Assembly: GCA_028285545.1 (NCBI GenBank)
Contig: JANQPA010000018.1
Span: 186,001 to 250,000, forward strand
Length of the DNA stretch: 64,000 nucleotides
Direction: 5' to 3'
Source of the DNA: Saprospiraceae bacterium
GTDB taxonomy: Bacteria > Bacteroidota > Bacteroidia > Chitinophagales > Saprospiraceae
Positions 1-9,800 of this stretch are shown in pieces. A program made the translations under genes and the position numbers. Position 1 is the stretch's first letter. Each line of letters starts with the position of its first letter. Below the pieces are notes generated by a model, which worked only from the letters and a program-made list of their open reading frames with translations, searched no databases and was not told the DNA's origin.

Positions 1-2
1 TG

Positions 3-983
3 TTTTACCATCCTCAAACAAACCGGCATCAGTTTAATAATCTTCACCAAATCCTTGAATTTAAAGAAAAAGCCTTCGCCCTTTTAAAATTTCGATTAAT
101 CACAGAGCTCTTACTCAGAAAAAATTTATTACCTGATAAAATTGAAATCCCTTCAAGCAATGATTTAAAACAATATTGTAAAAAATATGACTATCCTATT
201 CTACATATATACAATAGTTTAAAAAAATTATTAGAAAGTAAAACACCATCCGATAATTTTGATGAAACTTTGAATGAACTTAACAATTATGCTGAAGAAA
301 TCTCTTATTTTGACAGGCAAAATGTTTTATCCAAATTAAGTAATCTTGCCTATCATTATTATGAACGAAAAAATCTAAAGTATCTCGATAAACTATTTAA
401 TATCTACAAAATCGCAGAAAAGCTTGATTTATTGACTTACAATAATATGATAAATGAAATGACATTCCTTAATGTAGCTATAGCCACATCGGCGGCCGAA
501 ATGAACAAAACCTCTAATGTCCAATGGGCCAAGCAATTTATTGCTAATTATTCCAAATTCCTACCACCTAATTCCCAAGGTGATACGATCGATCTAGCAA
601 ATAGCTATATCCTTTTTTGGGAAAAGAGGCATCAAGATGTCCTGGATAAATTGAATATAATCAAAAGAGAACATACTGCATTTCATATCCAAATTGAAAC
701 ACTTTATCTTCGAACATACTATGAACTATTCATAAAAGGAGCACTTCCTGTAAATACCTTAATCAGTCATATAACAAAATTTAAAAAATATTTAGAAAGA
801 AAGGATACACCTGCAGCCAATAAAAGGGAAGCAATAAAGTCATTTGTTCACTTAATTAAATTGATGATTGAACAACGAGAAAATCCTGTTAAAAATATTA
901 GGCCCAGAATTAAGGATTTCTATAATGACAAAAAGGCTGTCTTTGGCGGCTTTTGGATCAAAAATAAAATCCTTCAGGTTTAA
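3..983 (+). CDS. Hypothetical helical protein, 5' end outside the window
   Basis: The reading frame is open from base 3 to the stop at 981-983, so the start lies upstream of the window. The TTG at 270 is an internal codon, because about 89 coherent codons precede it in the same frame. The visible 326 residues are rich in Leu, Lys, Asn and Tyr, and look wholly alpha-helical, possibly degenerate TPR-like repeats. I see no signal peptide (the N-terminus is missing), no membrane segment and no catalytic motif. I do not recognise the family. It ends 26 bases before a terminator-like hairpin. Confidence 0.75.
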   Translation, partial: FYHPQTNRHQFNNLHQILEFKEKAFALLKFRLITELLLRKNLLPDKIEIPSSNDLKQYCKKYDYPILHIYNSLKKLLESKTPSDNFDETLNELNNYAEEISYFDRQNVLSKLSNLAYHYYERKNLKYLDKLFNIYKIAEKLDLLTYNNMINEMTFLNVAIATSAAEMNKTSNVQWAKQFIANYSKFLPPNSQGDTIDLANSYILFWEKRHQDVLDKLNIIKREHTAFHIQIETLYLRTYYELFIKGALPVNTLISHITKFKKYLERKDTPAANKREAIKSFVHLIKLMIEQRENPVKNIRPRIKDFYNDKKAVFGGFWIKNKILQV

Positions 984-1008
984 TCCTCTAAACAACTCAA
1001 ATTAACCA

Positions 1009-1044
1009 AACTGACCCACAAATAGTTAAACTTATGAGTCAGTT
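1009..1044. terminator. Hairpin between convergent genes
   Basis: Arms AACTGACCCA (1009-1018) and TGAGTCAGTT (1035-1044) pair over 10 bp with one mismatch. The hairpin lies between the plus-strand gene ending at 983 and a minus-strand small frame ending at 1058. This is where a bidirectional terminator would be expected, and it mildly supports the minus-strand frame being a gene. There is no strong T tract. Confidence 0.45.
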
Positions 1045-1057
1045 CAAAGCCTAATGA

Positions 1058-1392
1058 TCAGATACCAAATATATCGTCAGTTCCCACAATTGTACCAACA
1101 ATAATGTCAATAATCCAAGTAGTTATTACTCCTTGAGGTTCTTGCGGCTGTTGTAAATGATCGTTTTTTTTTGACAAAAAATTAAGCTCTTGACCAGGCA
1201 TAAGTTGACCTGGGCTACCTTGAAAATTAGCCATATTAAATGATTTAATAATTAAGAAATCTGATTGAACTACTGCAGGAATTAATGAGACATGTGGCTT
1301 CCTTTCGTCCAGGTCATCTGAACTAGAAATAATGTCCTTTCCATACAGTAGGAGATATTCTTAACCATTGCTTCATCCATGGCTGAAGGCAT
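1058..1392 (-). pseudogene. Small frameshifted gene of unknown function
   Basis: The minus strand is open from 1360 down to the TGA at 1058-1060. The start that would fit the reading, ATG at 1392, is in another frame. Adding one A in GTTAAGAATAT (about 1361-1366) joins the two parts into a protein of about 112 residues. As it stands, an ATG at 1234 still opens 58 intact codons beginning MANFQGSPGQL. This part has a Gln/Pro-rich middle and a hydrophobic, Gly-containing tail (TTWIIDIIVGTIVGTDDIFGI, last 21 residues less one; ends in FGI). I do not recognise it. Either this is a decayed gene, the 58-residue product is the real one, or the base is a sequencing error. It is a small neighbour of the first CHAT gene. 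Confidence 0.4.
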
Positions 1393-1492
1393 TGGTTATC
1401 TGATAGGAATCCCAGCTATCCTGAGATCTCTACTATAGGATAGAAGTGATTGAATATCACCAAACAACACGTAAACTAACTGTTATATTGAT

Positions 1493-1511
1493 ATACCATT
1501 TTTTTGGTATT
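1493..1511 (+). promoter_or_regulatory. Palindromic element upstream of CHAT gene 1
   Basis: The 19-bp sequence ATACCATTTTTTTGGTATT forms a dyad, ATACCA and TGGTAT around six T. Its exact reverse complement occurs at 6579-6597 upstream of the second CHAT gene and the sigma factor gene. I found it nowhere else in the window. It lies about 160 bp before the CHAT start, in an otherwise featureless stretch (1393-1670). It is a candidate operator shared by the island; that role is inferred. Confidence 0.5.
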
Positions 1512-1670
1512 CAAGAAATTATTAAGATGTTTTAACTAATTCTGTCTTACATTTTTTGGATATTAGAAGTATATAAATCCAATTTTAACATCATTCCAGT
1601 TTCTTATATAGTCTTCCAAACTTGGATGATTATACTCAGCAAATGGTATTTTTTTAAAAAAAAATAAATA

Positions 1671-4600
1671 ATGTCATTTAAACCGTTTATTTCCTTAGGG
1701 ATTTTGCTCTTTTTGGTATCATTTGGAAAGAGTCAGAGTATCGATACATTAAATTATGTTTTTATAGATACCATCAAAGATTTAAAAGTTAACAAGCTTA
1801 ACTATCCACAACAATATCTTCTTTCAGCAACAAGGTTAATGTACTATAAGCAATATGATAGTTCAATTGTGCGAACTACCAAATTCATTAGTTGGTTTGA
1901 TAGTACAAAAATAAATAGCCATCCCTTCATTGCTGACGCATATGAAATAATGGGAAATTGTTTTATTCAACTTGGTAACATACCAAAAGCCTTAAACATT
2001 TTTAGAAAGAGTTTAACCTACAGGCTTAGTTTTTTTGGTGAAAAACACAAAAAAACAGTGGACAGCTACAATAATATTGGAGTAGCCTTTTCCTATTTAG
2101 GGAAATTGGATTCCTCTTATATATATACCAGAAAGTCACATGAAATATTAATAGAAATATTTGGCGAGCAACATAAAGAAGTAGCTCGATCTTATTCCAA
2201 TCTGGGGTCCACTCTCTACCAAAAAGGTAAATTCATAGAAGCCTTAGAAATGCATAAAAAGGCACTAACCATAAAGAAAAAGGAATTTGGAAAGGATCAT
2301 TTTTCATTAGGATCAACATATTCTAACTTAGGACTTGTTAATCTTAAATTAGGTAGAATTATTCTTTCTATTGATTATTTTCAAAGGGCAGAACAAATTT
2401 TTATAGCATTTCAAGGTAATGAACATCCAAATGTTGCAAGAATTTATCAATCCCTTGGATATGCTTTTTCTGCGTTAGGAGATGAAGATAAATCCTTGAA
2501 TTATCATATGGAGAGCTTAAGGATCTTACTAAAAACAACTGCAAATAATAATCCGATAGTTGCTCAGCAATATCAGAGTATAAGTGAATGTTTTCTGGAA
2601 AAAAAAGATGGATTAAAAGCCTTAGAGTATCAATTCAAAGGGCTAGAATTGCTTCTTAGCATTTCTTCTAATGGTGAGTTTTATCAAGACCAGATTGCTG
2701 AAGCTTTTTCTGATATTGGTGTTATATATGAGTTTTTAGACAGTTTGGAATTAGCCAAAGCTTACTATTTAAAAAGCCTAAAAATTGAACAGAAGGTCAA
2801 AGGGCCAAAACATCCCGATATTGCCATAACCTATTTTAATTTAGGTATACTTGATTTTAAATTTTCAGCATATGATCAAGCCGTTGAAAAAATTGATCAG
2901 GCAATTAGAATTCGAAAATTCATATCAGGACCACATCATCCTGATATTGGCTTGTATTATTTTCATAAGGGCAATATTTTAACTGAGCAAAAAAATTTTA
3001 AAGAAGCATTGATTATGCTTGACTCCTCATTGTTAATATTGGGTTACCAACCTAACTATGATCAAAAATCTTTAGGGCCAAATTATTCAAAGAAAATTTC
3101 TCTAATCCTAAATTCAAAATGTATAGTTCTAAATGAGCTCTTCAAAAAAACAAGAGATTATAGGTATTTAGATGAATCCAAAAAACTTATTAAAGAATCA
3201 ATAAGCCATATTGAATACCAATCAATAAATTATTCATTTGAAAATTCCATTCTTGATTTAATTGAAAATTCACATCCAGTTTTCAATCAAGCAATGGAAA
3301 CCTATTCCTTTGAGGAAATGAAAATTTCAGATCATGAATCCTTATTTAATGCAATGGAAAGGAATAAGTCATTAGTACTGCGAAAAGCTATAAATGAAGT
3401 TAAAGCATCTTCTTCTTCTATTATTCCTCAAAAGATATTAGAAAAAGAAAAAGAAATTAGGTTGCAAGTTTCTTCTTTAGAAATAAATACATCTAATGTT
3501 TTAAATAGTGGGTTTAAAGAAACAGATAGCACTCTACTTTATATTAATGAAAAGCTTTTTCAAGCTCGGAAAGAGTTAGATGCAATAAAAAATGTTTTTA
3601 AAACTGATTACCCTAAATATTTTGATCTAAGATATAATCTTGAGGTTACTTCAATTAAAGAAATACAAAAGAGTTTACTAACCAAAGACCAAACTATGAT
3701 ATCTTATTTCATAGGTAGTAATTTCATATATGCATATGCGATAAATAATGATGGCTTTATTTTCAGAAAAATCAAAAAGGATTTTCCTTTAGAAGAGACA
3801 GTATCAAATATTTTAGAAGGGCTAACTGCTTTTCATACTCAAAATAATCAGGCTTTAACAAAATTTCGTCCTTTAATTCAAAAATACACCAAGTCCTCCT
3901 TTCAGCTTTACAAAAAATTAATCGAACCCCTTATAGCTTCTTTAAAAAAAGAGATAATAATAATCCAGGATGGAGTTTTAAGATACCTTCCATTTGAGGT
4001 TTTATTAACAAAAATACCAGAAGAAATAAACCGTTTTCATCAATACGATTATTTGCTTAAGGAATATACTATAAGTTACAATTACTCTGCCTCTTTATAC
4101 TCTAAAATTACAAATTTGAAAAACTCGAAACCTAATATCCATGGGATATTGGCTGTAGCTCCTTTTTATCTTAAGGACAAAAAGAAGATAGTTTACAAGG
4201 GTTTGAACAGCTCCTTCCCAGATAAAAGAGATACACTTAATACATTAGAGTTTAGTGCACAGGAAGTATCAGAAATAGTTAATCTCATAGGAGGTAGAAG
4301 TACCACCCTGATCGGGAAGGAAGCCTCAATAAAAAACCTAAAAGAGATGGCCAAAAAATATAATCTTTTACACATTTCAACTCATAGTTTTGCAGATGAT
4401 CGAATTGGGGAATACGCCTTTTTGGCATTAATATCGTCTTCCGACAGCCTATTTTATAATAAATTATACATAAAAGACATATACAATATGGAGCTTAAAA
4501 GTGAAATGGTTGTTTTAAGCTCTTGCGAAAGTGCTAAAGGTAAATTAAGAAGTGGAGAAGGACTGATGAGTGTTGCACGAGCCTTTACTTTTGCTGGATC

Positions 4601-4826
4601 TAGAAGTGTAGTTACTTCCCTTTGGCAAGTTGATCAACAAAGTACAAACTATTTAATGGAACGATTTTATTATTATCTAAATGAAGGATTTTCAAAAAGT
4701 CAATCTCTTCGACAGTCAAAACTTGATTTCCTCCATAATGATGAATTCAAGGGCCTAAATGCCTACCCTTTTTATTGGGCCGCCTTCATTGGCATTGGAG
4801 ATATGAGGCCTATAAAAGATGAATGA
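1671..4826 (+). CDS. Exported TPR-CHAT protease 1
   Basis: This is a 1051-residue protein. Residues 1-22 are a signal peptide (hydrophobic core then GKSQS). About ten tetratricopeptide repeats of the Kinesin-light-chain type (GEKHKKTVDSYNNIGVAF style) fill roughly residues 60-470. A helical linker follows, then a C-terminal CHAT domain from about 760. The CHAT family (caspase HetF associated with TPRs) uses a His-Cys dyad, seen here as H905 in HISTHSF and C952 in LSSCES. The terminal motif PFYWAAFIGIGD is typical. The product should act in the periplasm or outside the cell; its substrate is unknown. It is a paralogue of the protein encoded at 6804-9899 and converges on the sigma/anti-sigma pair, whose anti-sigma factor is a conceivable target (inference). 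Confidence 0.88.
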   Translation: MSFKPFISLGILLFLVSFGKSQSIDTLNYVFIDTIKDLKVNKLNYPQQYLLSATRLMYYKQYDSSIVRTTKFISWFDSTKINSHPFIADAYEIMGNCFIQLGNIPKALNIFRKSLTYRLSFFGEKHKKTVDSYNNIGVAFSYLGKLDSSYIYTRKSHEILIEIFGEQHKEVARSYSNLGSTLYQKGKFIEALEMHKKALTIKKKEFGKDHFSLGSTYSNLGLVNLKLGRIILSIDYFQRAEQIFIAFQGNEHPNVARIYQSLGYAFSALGDEDKSLNYHMESLRILLKTTANNNPIVAQQYQSISECFLEKKDGLKALEYQFKGLELLLSISSNGEFYQDQIAEAFSDIGVIYEFLDSLELAKAYYLKSLKIEQKVKGPKHPDIAITYFNLGILDFKFSAYDQAVEKIDQAIRIRKFISGPHHPDIGLYYFHKGNILTEQKNFKEALIMLDSSLLILGYQPNYDQKSLGPNYSKKISLILNSKCIVLNELFKKTRDYRYLDESKKLIKESISHIEYQSINYSFENSILDLIENSHPVFNQAMETYSFEEMKISDHESLFNAMERNKSLVLRKAINEVKASSSSIIPQKILEKEKEIRLQVSSLEINTSNVLNSGFKETDSTLLYINEKLFQARKELDAIKNVFKTDYPKYFDLRYNLEVTSIKEIQKSLLTKDQTMISYFIGSNFIYAYAINNDGFIFRKIKKDFPLEETVSNILEGLTAFHTQNNQALTKFRPLIQKYTKSSFQLYKKLIEPLIASLKKEIIIIQDGVLRYLPFEVLLTKIPEEINRFHQYDYLLKEYTISYNYSASLYSKITNLKNSKPNIHGILAVAPFYLKDKKKIVYKGLNSSFPDKRDTLNTLEFSAQEVSEIVNLIGGRSTTLIGKEASIKNLKEMAKKYNLLHISTHSFADDRIGEYAFLALISSSDSLFYNKLYIKDIYNMELKSEMVVLSSCESAKGKLRSGEGLMSVARAFTFAGSRSVVTSLWQVDQQSTNYLMERFYYYLNEGFSKSQSLRQSKLDFLHNDEFKGLNAYPFYWAAFIGIGDMRPIKDE

Positions 4827-4847
4827 ATTGAAATGTACTATTTCAAT
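4827..4847. terminator. Hairpin between CHAT 1 and the anti-sigma gene
   Basis: ATTGAAAT (4827-4834) and ATTTCAAT (4840-4847) form a perfect 8-bp stem with loop GTACT. It starts one base after the CHAT stop codon and 12 bases before the end of the convergent anti-sigma gene, so it probably terminates both transcripts. Confidence 0.5.
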
Positions 4848-4858
4848 ATTAAATCCGT

Positions 4859-5785
4859 TCAGAGAAAATTTAAATCATTTTTTAGCTTATCAACTTTTAA
4901 AAAATAGCTATGATCTGGATCTCCCAGAATAATATTGGATAATTGATCAAAGTCATCTTTTCTCTCATTTAGGATTGCTGCATAACTTAACAACAAATAC
5001 CACTCCCACCTATCTCCATACAAGAGATCCTCTTTATTCACTAATTCAAAAAACGTATCGGCTGCTTTTGTAAATTGGAAATCTTGAAAAGCAGCCTTCC
5101 CAATAAGCTCAAGTGCATTTAAGGACCAAATAGAATCATTCCTAAATGGTTCAGCAAATTCTATAACATTATTCCATAGTTTATTTTCATAAGCAGTATA
5201 GGCTCTACTGAGTGACTTATCCCTAGTATTAGTATCATCTCCTTTGAGGTTAATCGAACGCTCCGTTTCCAAAAATGTATTCATCGCAACGACTTGATGG
5301 GAAGGTGGTTGATCTTTAGTTTGTTGCGTATCTGGGGGCGATTTTCTCTCATTTTCTGGATTAAGTTCTTCATCAGTATTTTCTAAAGTTTCCTGATTAT
5401 CAATTATTGTATCTGTCGATATAGGGGTTTCACTTGAATTATCACTATTAATCACATTCTGGTCAGAAGTATTTGATTCAATGATTTCTGCTTTTGGCTT
5501 TCCAGTAATAATTAGCAAAGCCCCTATTAATGTACTTAATCCTACTAAAAGCAGAAATAGGATTAGTAATTTCTTTCTTCTTTGTGCGTTTCTGTTGCGA
5601 AATTCCCTTACCTTATTTTTAAGATCTTTTGCGGCAAGTTTTTCTATAGCAAGTGTTTCACTTTTTTGCATTAAAAACTCCAATTTTAGATCAGAATTAT
5701 TATAGAGTTCTTCTTTAAATTCTTTTTGCTCATCCTCTGACATTTCTTTCCCTAGGTACCGATTTATTTTTTCATAGTATTTCAT
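4859..5785 (-). CDS. Membrane anti-sigma factor with periplasmic TPR-like domain
   Basis: This 308-residue protein has a cytoplasmic N-terminus (1-71) of the Bacteroidota anti-sigma type (RYLGKEMSEDEQKEFKEEL). It has one membrane segment at about 73-94 preceded by a basic run (RRKK), then an acidic Ser/Thr/Pro-rich linker (about 97-165). A helical C-terminal part (about 185-300) resembles two or three TPRs. Its ATG overlaps the stop of the sigma gene (ATGA, 4 bp), so the two are translationally coupled. By family precedent it should hold the sigma factor at the membrane until its periplasmic side receives a signal. The long exposed linker would suit proteolytic release, and two exported CHAT proteases are encoded next door. 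That link is inference. Confidence 0.78.
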   Translation of the reverse strand: MKYYEKINRYLGKEMSEDEQKEFKEELYNNSDLKLEFLMQKSETLAIEKLAAKDLKNKVREFRNRNAQRRKKLLILFLLLVGLSTLIGALLIITGKPKAEIIESNTSDQNVINSDNSSETPISTDTIIDNQETLENTDEELNPENERKSPPDTQQTKDQPPSHQVVAMNTFLETERSINLKGDDTNTRDKSLSRAYTAYENKLWNNVIEFAEPFRNDSIWSLNALELIGKAAFQDFQFTKAADTFFELVNKEDLLYGDRWEWYLLLSYAAILNERKDDFDQLSNIILGDPDHSYFLKVDKLKNDLNFL

Positions 5786-6369
5786 AATAATTTCTTTAAT
5801 TTATTCAAAATAAATTGGTCAGACTCAACCATTTCCCTAAGTTTATTCCGACACCTATAATTCAGAGTAGCAGCTGATTGGTTTCTGTCGAATTTAAAGC
5901 TTTTTGCAATTTTGGCCATTGAATATCCTTGGACAGCCAATGTTAATACTTTCTTACATTTTTCATCAAGTTTATTGAGTATTTCATAAAATAATTCCAC
6001 AATCTCTTCGCTAATTATAATATCGTCATCTTCCTTTTTTCTAGTATACTCATCAACAGGAAGTTCGGCAACATATGAAATAATTGATTTCCCTTCCCTT
6101 TTTAGTCTATCTAAGCTTTTGTATCTACATATACCTAATAGATAGCTTTTAAGCGTTCCTTTTCCTTCAAACTTTTTTTCTTTGACCGATTGGTATAAAT
6201 TGGTTAATGATTCCCAGAATATTTCCTCTGCCAAATGCCTTTCTACTCCGATTGATTTCATCACTCTAAGTGCATCTTGAAACCAATTATCTTCTATCCA
6301 TAAAATTGCAGAGTTGTATTCCTTTGAAGAAGGGTTTTGTAGTTTTTTAATTAATCTTTTTTCTCGCAT
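5782..6369 (-). CDS. ECF-type RNA polymerase sigma factor
   Basis: This 195-residue protein has the layout of an ECF sigma factor. A region-2-like helix bundle (about 20-95) includes the core-binding and -10-recognition part ending in GTLKSYLLGICRYKSLDRLKR. A variable linker follows, then a region-4 helix-turn-helix (about 130-185) with LDEKCKKVLTLAVQGYSMAKIA. It is the first gene of a two-gene operon with the anti-sigma factor (4-bp overlap). It is divergent from the second CHAT gene across a 434-bp regulatory region. A perfect -7 element lies 49 bp upstream of the start. The regulon cannot be read from sequence, but the shared palindrome upstream of both CHAT genes makes them the first candidates. 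Confidence 0.85.
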   Translation of the reverse strand: MREKRLIKKLQNPSSKEYNSAILWIEDNWFQDALRVMKSIGVERHLAEEIFWESLTNLYQSVKEKKFEGKGTLKSYLLGICRYKSLDRLKREGKSIISYVAELPVDEYTRKKEDDDIIISEEIVELFYEILNKLDEKCKKVLTLAVQGYSMAKIAKSFKFDRNQSAATLNYRCRNKLREMVESDQFILNKLKKLL

Positions 6370-6417
6370 TAAATAAAATTAATCATTGAGAATATTCAAA
6401 AAATCACCTAATAAATA

Positions 6418-6425
6418 CAAATTTA
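6418..6425 (-). promoter_or_regulatory. -7 promoter element for the sigma/anti-sigma operon
   Basis: On the minus strand TAAATTTG matches the Bacteroidota -7 consensus TAnnTTTG exactly. At 20 bp upstream there is only TTA rather than TTG. The start codon would follow a leader of about 45 nt. Confidence 0.45.
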
Positions 6426-6578
6426 TAGCTAGTCAATTAAATGTTTAATAGTTTATTATCCTTATAATAAATTCAATTTGTATTCATTTCTAATTTACAT
6501 TATTTATTATATGGCTTAAGGTCTGCATAAAATCAAAGTTAAAAAAATGAAATATTATTGCGATTTTTTTAAAATATA

Positions 6579-6597
6579 AATACCAAAAAAATGGTAT
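6579..6597 (-). promoter_or_regulatory. Palindromic element between sigma and CHAT 2
   Basis: On the plus strand this reads AATACCAAAAAAATGGTAT, the exact reverse complement of the element at 1493-1511. It lies near the middle of the 434-bp divergent region, 209 bp from the sigma start and 206 bp from the CHAT start. It could serve either gene. It is a candidate binding site for a regulator of the island. Confidence 0.5.
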
Positions 6598-6700
6598 AAA
6601 ACTACCAGAACTAAAGATCAAAGCTTATTTTAATAACAATTAACTTTGTTAAGTTTCAAAATTATGAAAATCTAGATGTATGCCTAATTTGGCAAAAATA

Positions 6701-6740
6701 AATATAGTATTTGGAGGGCAAGCCCTCCAAATACTATATT
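6701..6740. promoter_or_regulatory. Perfect 19-bp hairpin upstream of CHAT 2
   Basis: The arms at 6701-6719 and 6722-6740 are perfect reverse complements over 19 bp (outer AATATAGTAT, inner TTGGAGGGC) with a 2-base AA loop. No gene ends here: the flanking genes diverge. A -7-like TAACTTTG at 6641-6648 lies upstream, so the hairpin would fall in the CHAT 2 leader, 64 bp before the ATG. Possible roles are attenuator, mRNA stabiliser or a relic repeat. The same GGC-AA-GCC core is found in the hairpin at 42882-42913. Confidence 0.6.
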
Positions 6741-6803
6741 CATTCTAATTAATCCGACATTTTATTTTCATATATTTCTATAACATATTCATACCACATT
6801 AAA

Positions 6804-9800
6804 ATGAAAAGAAAACTATGGCTAACCTACTTTATCTTACTTATCTTAATTAAGGTACATGGTCAAGAAAATGATACAACTATTGCCTACAGCTACCTCA
6901 AAGAAGCCCAAGTTTCCTTGGATTCTTCCGACTTTAACAACGCACTAATTTTTAGTAAAAAAGCTCGAAAGGAGTATGAAAAATTAACAGATTCTCTTCT
7001 ACTTAAAATAGCTGATGCCTCTCAACTTGAAGGTCTTGCATATTCTTATAATGGAGTATATGATAGTTGTATTATTGCTTTTAAAAAGGCTTTAGATATT
7101 CGTAGAGGTATACTTAAGCCCAATCATCCAAAGATTTCTGATCTCCAAAATAATTTAGGAGTTAATTATGGCTATATGGGTGAATTAAATAAAGCTCTTA
7201 ATTTCCATAAAGAAAGTCTCCAAAGTCGCATCGATTTTTTTGGTCCTAACAACAGTAAGGTTGGGCAATCTTATTTAAATATAGGCTATATTAATTATCA
7301 AAAGGGAAACATAAAAAAAGCTATAATCGACTTTGAAAAAGCCTTAAGTATATGGGTTGAAATATATGGTGAAGATCACTATATGTGTGCCAATATTTAT
7401 AATAATATTGGTATCATTCAACATTTTTTAGGTGACGAGATAAATTCTATCAATTCCCTTGAAAAAGCATTGGAAATTCGACTTAAAGCAAAAGAGTTTA
7501 ATAATGATATGCTCTTGGCTACAACCTATCAAAACCTTGCTTTACCATTACAAACATTAGGTGATTATGAAAAAGCAATTCCCTACATGGAAAGGTCTCT
7601 AATCTTGCAAATAAGGGCTATGAAGACGGAAAATCATCCTGAGATTGCCGCTACTTATACTAATTTAGGAAGCAGTTATACCCAAATTGGAGAACTTGAT
7701 AAAGCTTTGATTTATCTGGAGAAGGCTCTAATGATCCAAAAAAAATTATCTCCTAATCATCATCATTTAGCAATAACAATAGGAAGCCTTGCTGCAATAA
7801 AACATGAGCAAAAGAATTATGAAAAGGCAGCAGAATTTTACCAGGATGCATTAGAAATCATTTTACATATAACTGATAGCGTTCATGTTGATGCAGTAAA
7901 CATCCTTAGCAATCTCAGCTCTTGTTATATTGAAAGCGGATCATATGATAAAGCATATGAAATGTTAATTCTCGCAAAAGAAATGGGTGATAAAATACCC
8001 TATATGGAAGCTAGCGATTTAATTAACCTTGAGCAAAATTTTGCTGTTCTTTTTCTCAAAAAGGGGGAATTCGAAATAGCAAATAATCATTATCATAAGG
8101 CCTTGGAATTATTAAATGACTATGTTAAGAATCCTTCTAGATTCAGCATTGGGAATTTAACAAATAAATCAATTGATTTATATACAAACATAGGTAAGTT
8201 TGAAAAGGAATGGTATAAATTTGATCCAAATATTAACCACCTTTATTCAGCTCATAGTGCATTTAAACAAGCATTAAGTATATTAGTTACCCAACACAAA
8301 TTCCTGAGCATAAAATCAAAATATCTTCTTTCAGAAACCACTCGCTCTTTATTTGAAGGAGGATTATCTACCAATTTTGATCTATTTCAATTCACAGATA
8401 GTCTTAAATATATTGAAGAATCCCTTGCTCTAATGGAACACTCCAAAGCCTTTATCTTAAATCAAACAATCCAGGAATCTAGAGCTCTTAATTATTCAGG
8501 CATTCCTCTAAATGTAGTCCAAAAAGAGTATGATTTGAGAATCGACATTTCCTACTACGAAAAGATCCGTTTTCAAAAACTCTTAGAGGGTTTCAATGAA
8601 ACAGACACTACGGTTTTAAATATTGGCAATAAACTTTTAGAACTTGAAGAAGAACAAGAAGTTCTAAAAAAAGAGCTTGAACAGTCCTACCCAAATTACT
8701 ATGAGCTAAAATATGATTTAAGCACGATCTCTTTAAAAGAAATACAAGATGACCTTCTGAATCCTGATCAAAGTATGCTGTCTTATTTTCTTGGTGATAG
8801 TGCCATTTACATTCTTGTAATAAATGAAGAAAATGCCACTTTAAAAAAGATAGAGAATAATTTTTCAGTAAATGAAACAGCAAAGGACATGTACTATGGT
8901 CTAACTCATTTTTTTAGCTCTCCTGAAATTCCAACTGACAGCTTTAGTATTCTTACCAATCAATATATAGAAGCCTCAAATAAACTATACATCAACCTTA
9001 TTCAGCCTATAGAATACCTACTTCACCCTAACTTAGTAATACTACGAGATGGAGAACTCGAATACATTCCCTTTGAAGCCTTGCTTATAAGAAAGCCGGA
9101 TAAAATTGAACGCTTTCACACCTATGATTATCTCGTTAAATACCACACAATAAGCTATAATTTATCTGCCACTTTATTAAACCAAATCAGGAATAGAAAA
9201 CAAGAAAAGGCCAAAATTAATAGTGTGTTTGCGGTAGCACCCTTTTTCTATAAAGATATTGATTCGGTATCTATTATACTCGAAAAGGAAAATTGGCCTA
9301 TCCTTTCTAGGAATAGTTTATCCCCATTAGAATACAGTGGAGAGGAAGTTTTAGTTTTAGGGAAAATTTTTGGCGAAAAAAGCAATATTCTATTGGGGAA
9401 AAAAGTAACCTCTGAAGTATTTCGGAATTTTGCACCCAATTATCGGTTTTTACATCTCTCGACTCATGCAAAGGTGGATGATAGACTTGGAGATTTTGCA
9501 TACTTAGCCTTCAATTCAAAAGACAGCATAAATGAATTTGAAAAATTATACGTTAGTGATATTTATAATATTCCACTCAGAGCCGAAATGGTAGTCTTAA
9601 GCGCTTGTGAAACCGGAATAGGGGAACTAAAACGTGGAGAAGGTATCATCGGATTAACTAGAGCCTTTACTTATTCAGGAGCCAAAAGTGTTTTTCCAAC
9701 TCTTTGGAAAGTAGATGACGAAGAAACCAATTATTTAATGCAAAAGTTTTATATTAATTTGGCGTCAAACCTTACCAAAGATTATTCTCTTCATCAAGCC

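Noticed and set aside
8608..9501. Minus-strand ORFs of 60-90 codons inside the second CHAT gene
   Set aside because: They are antisense to a well-supported catalytic domain and show no recognisable protein features.
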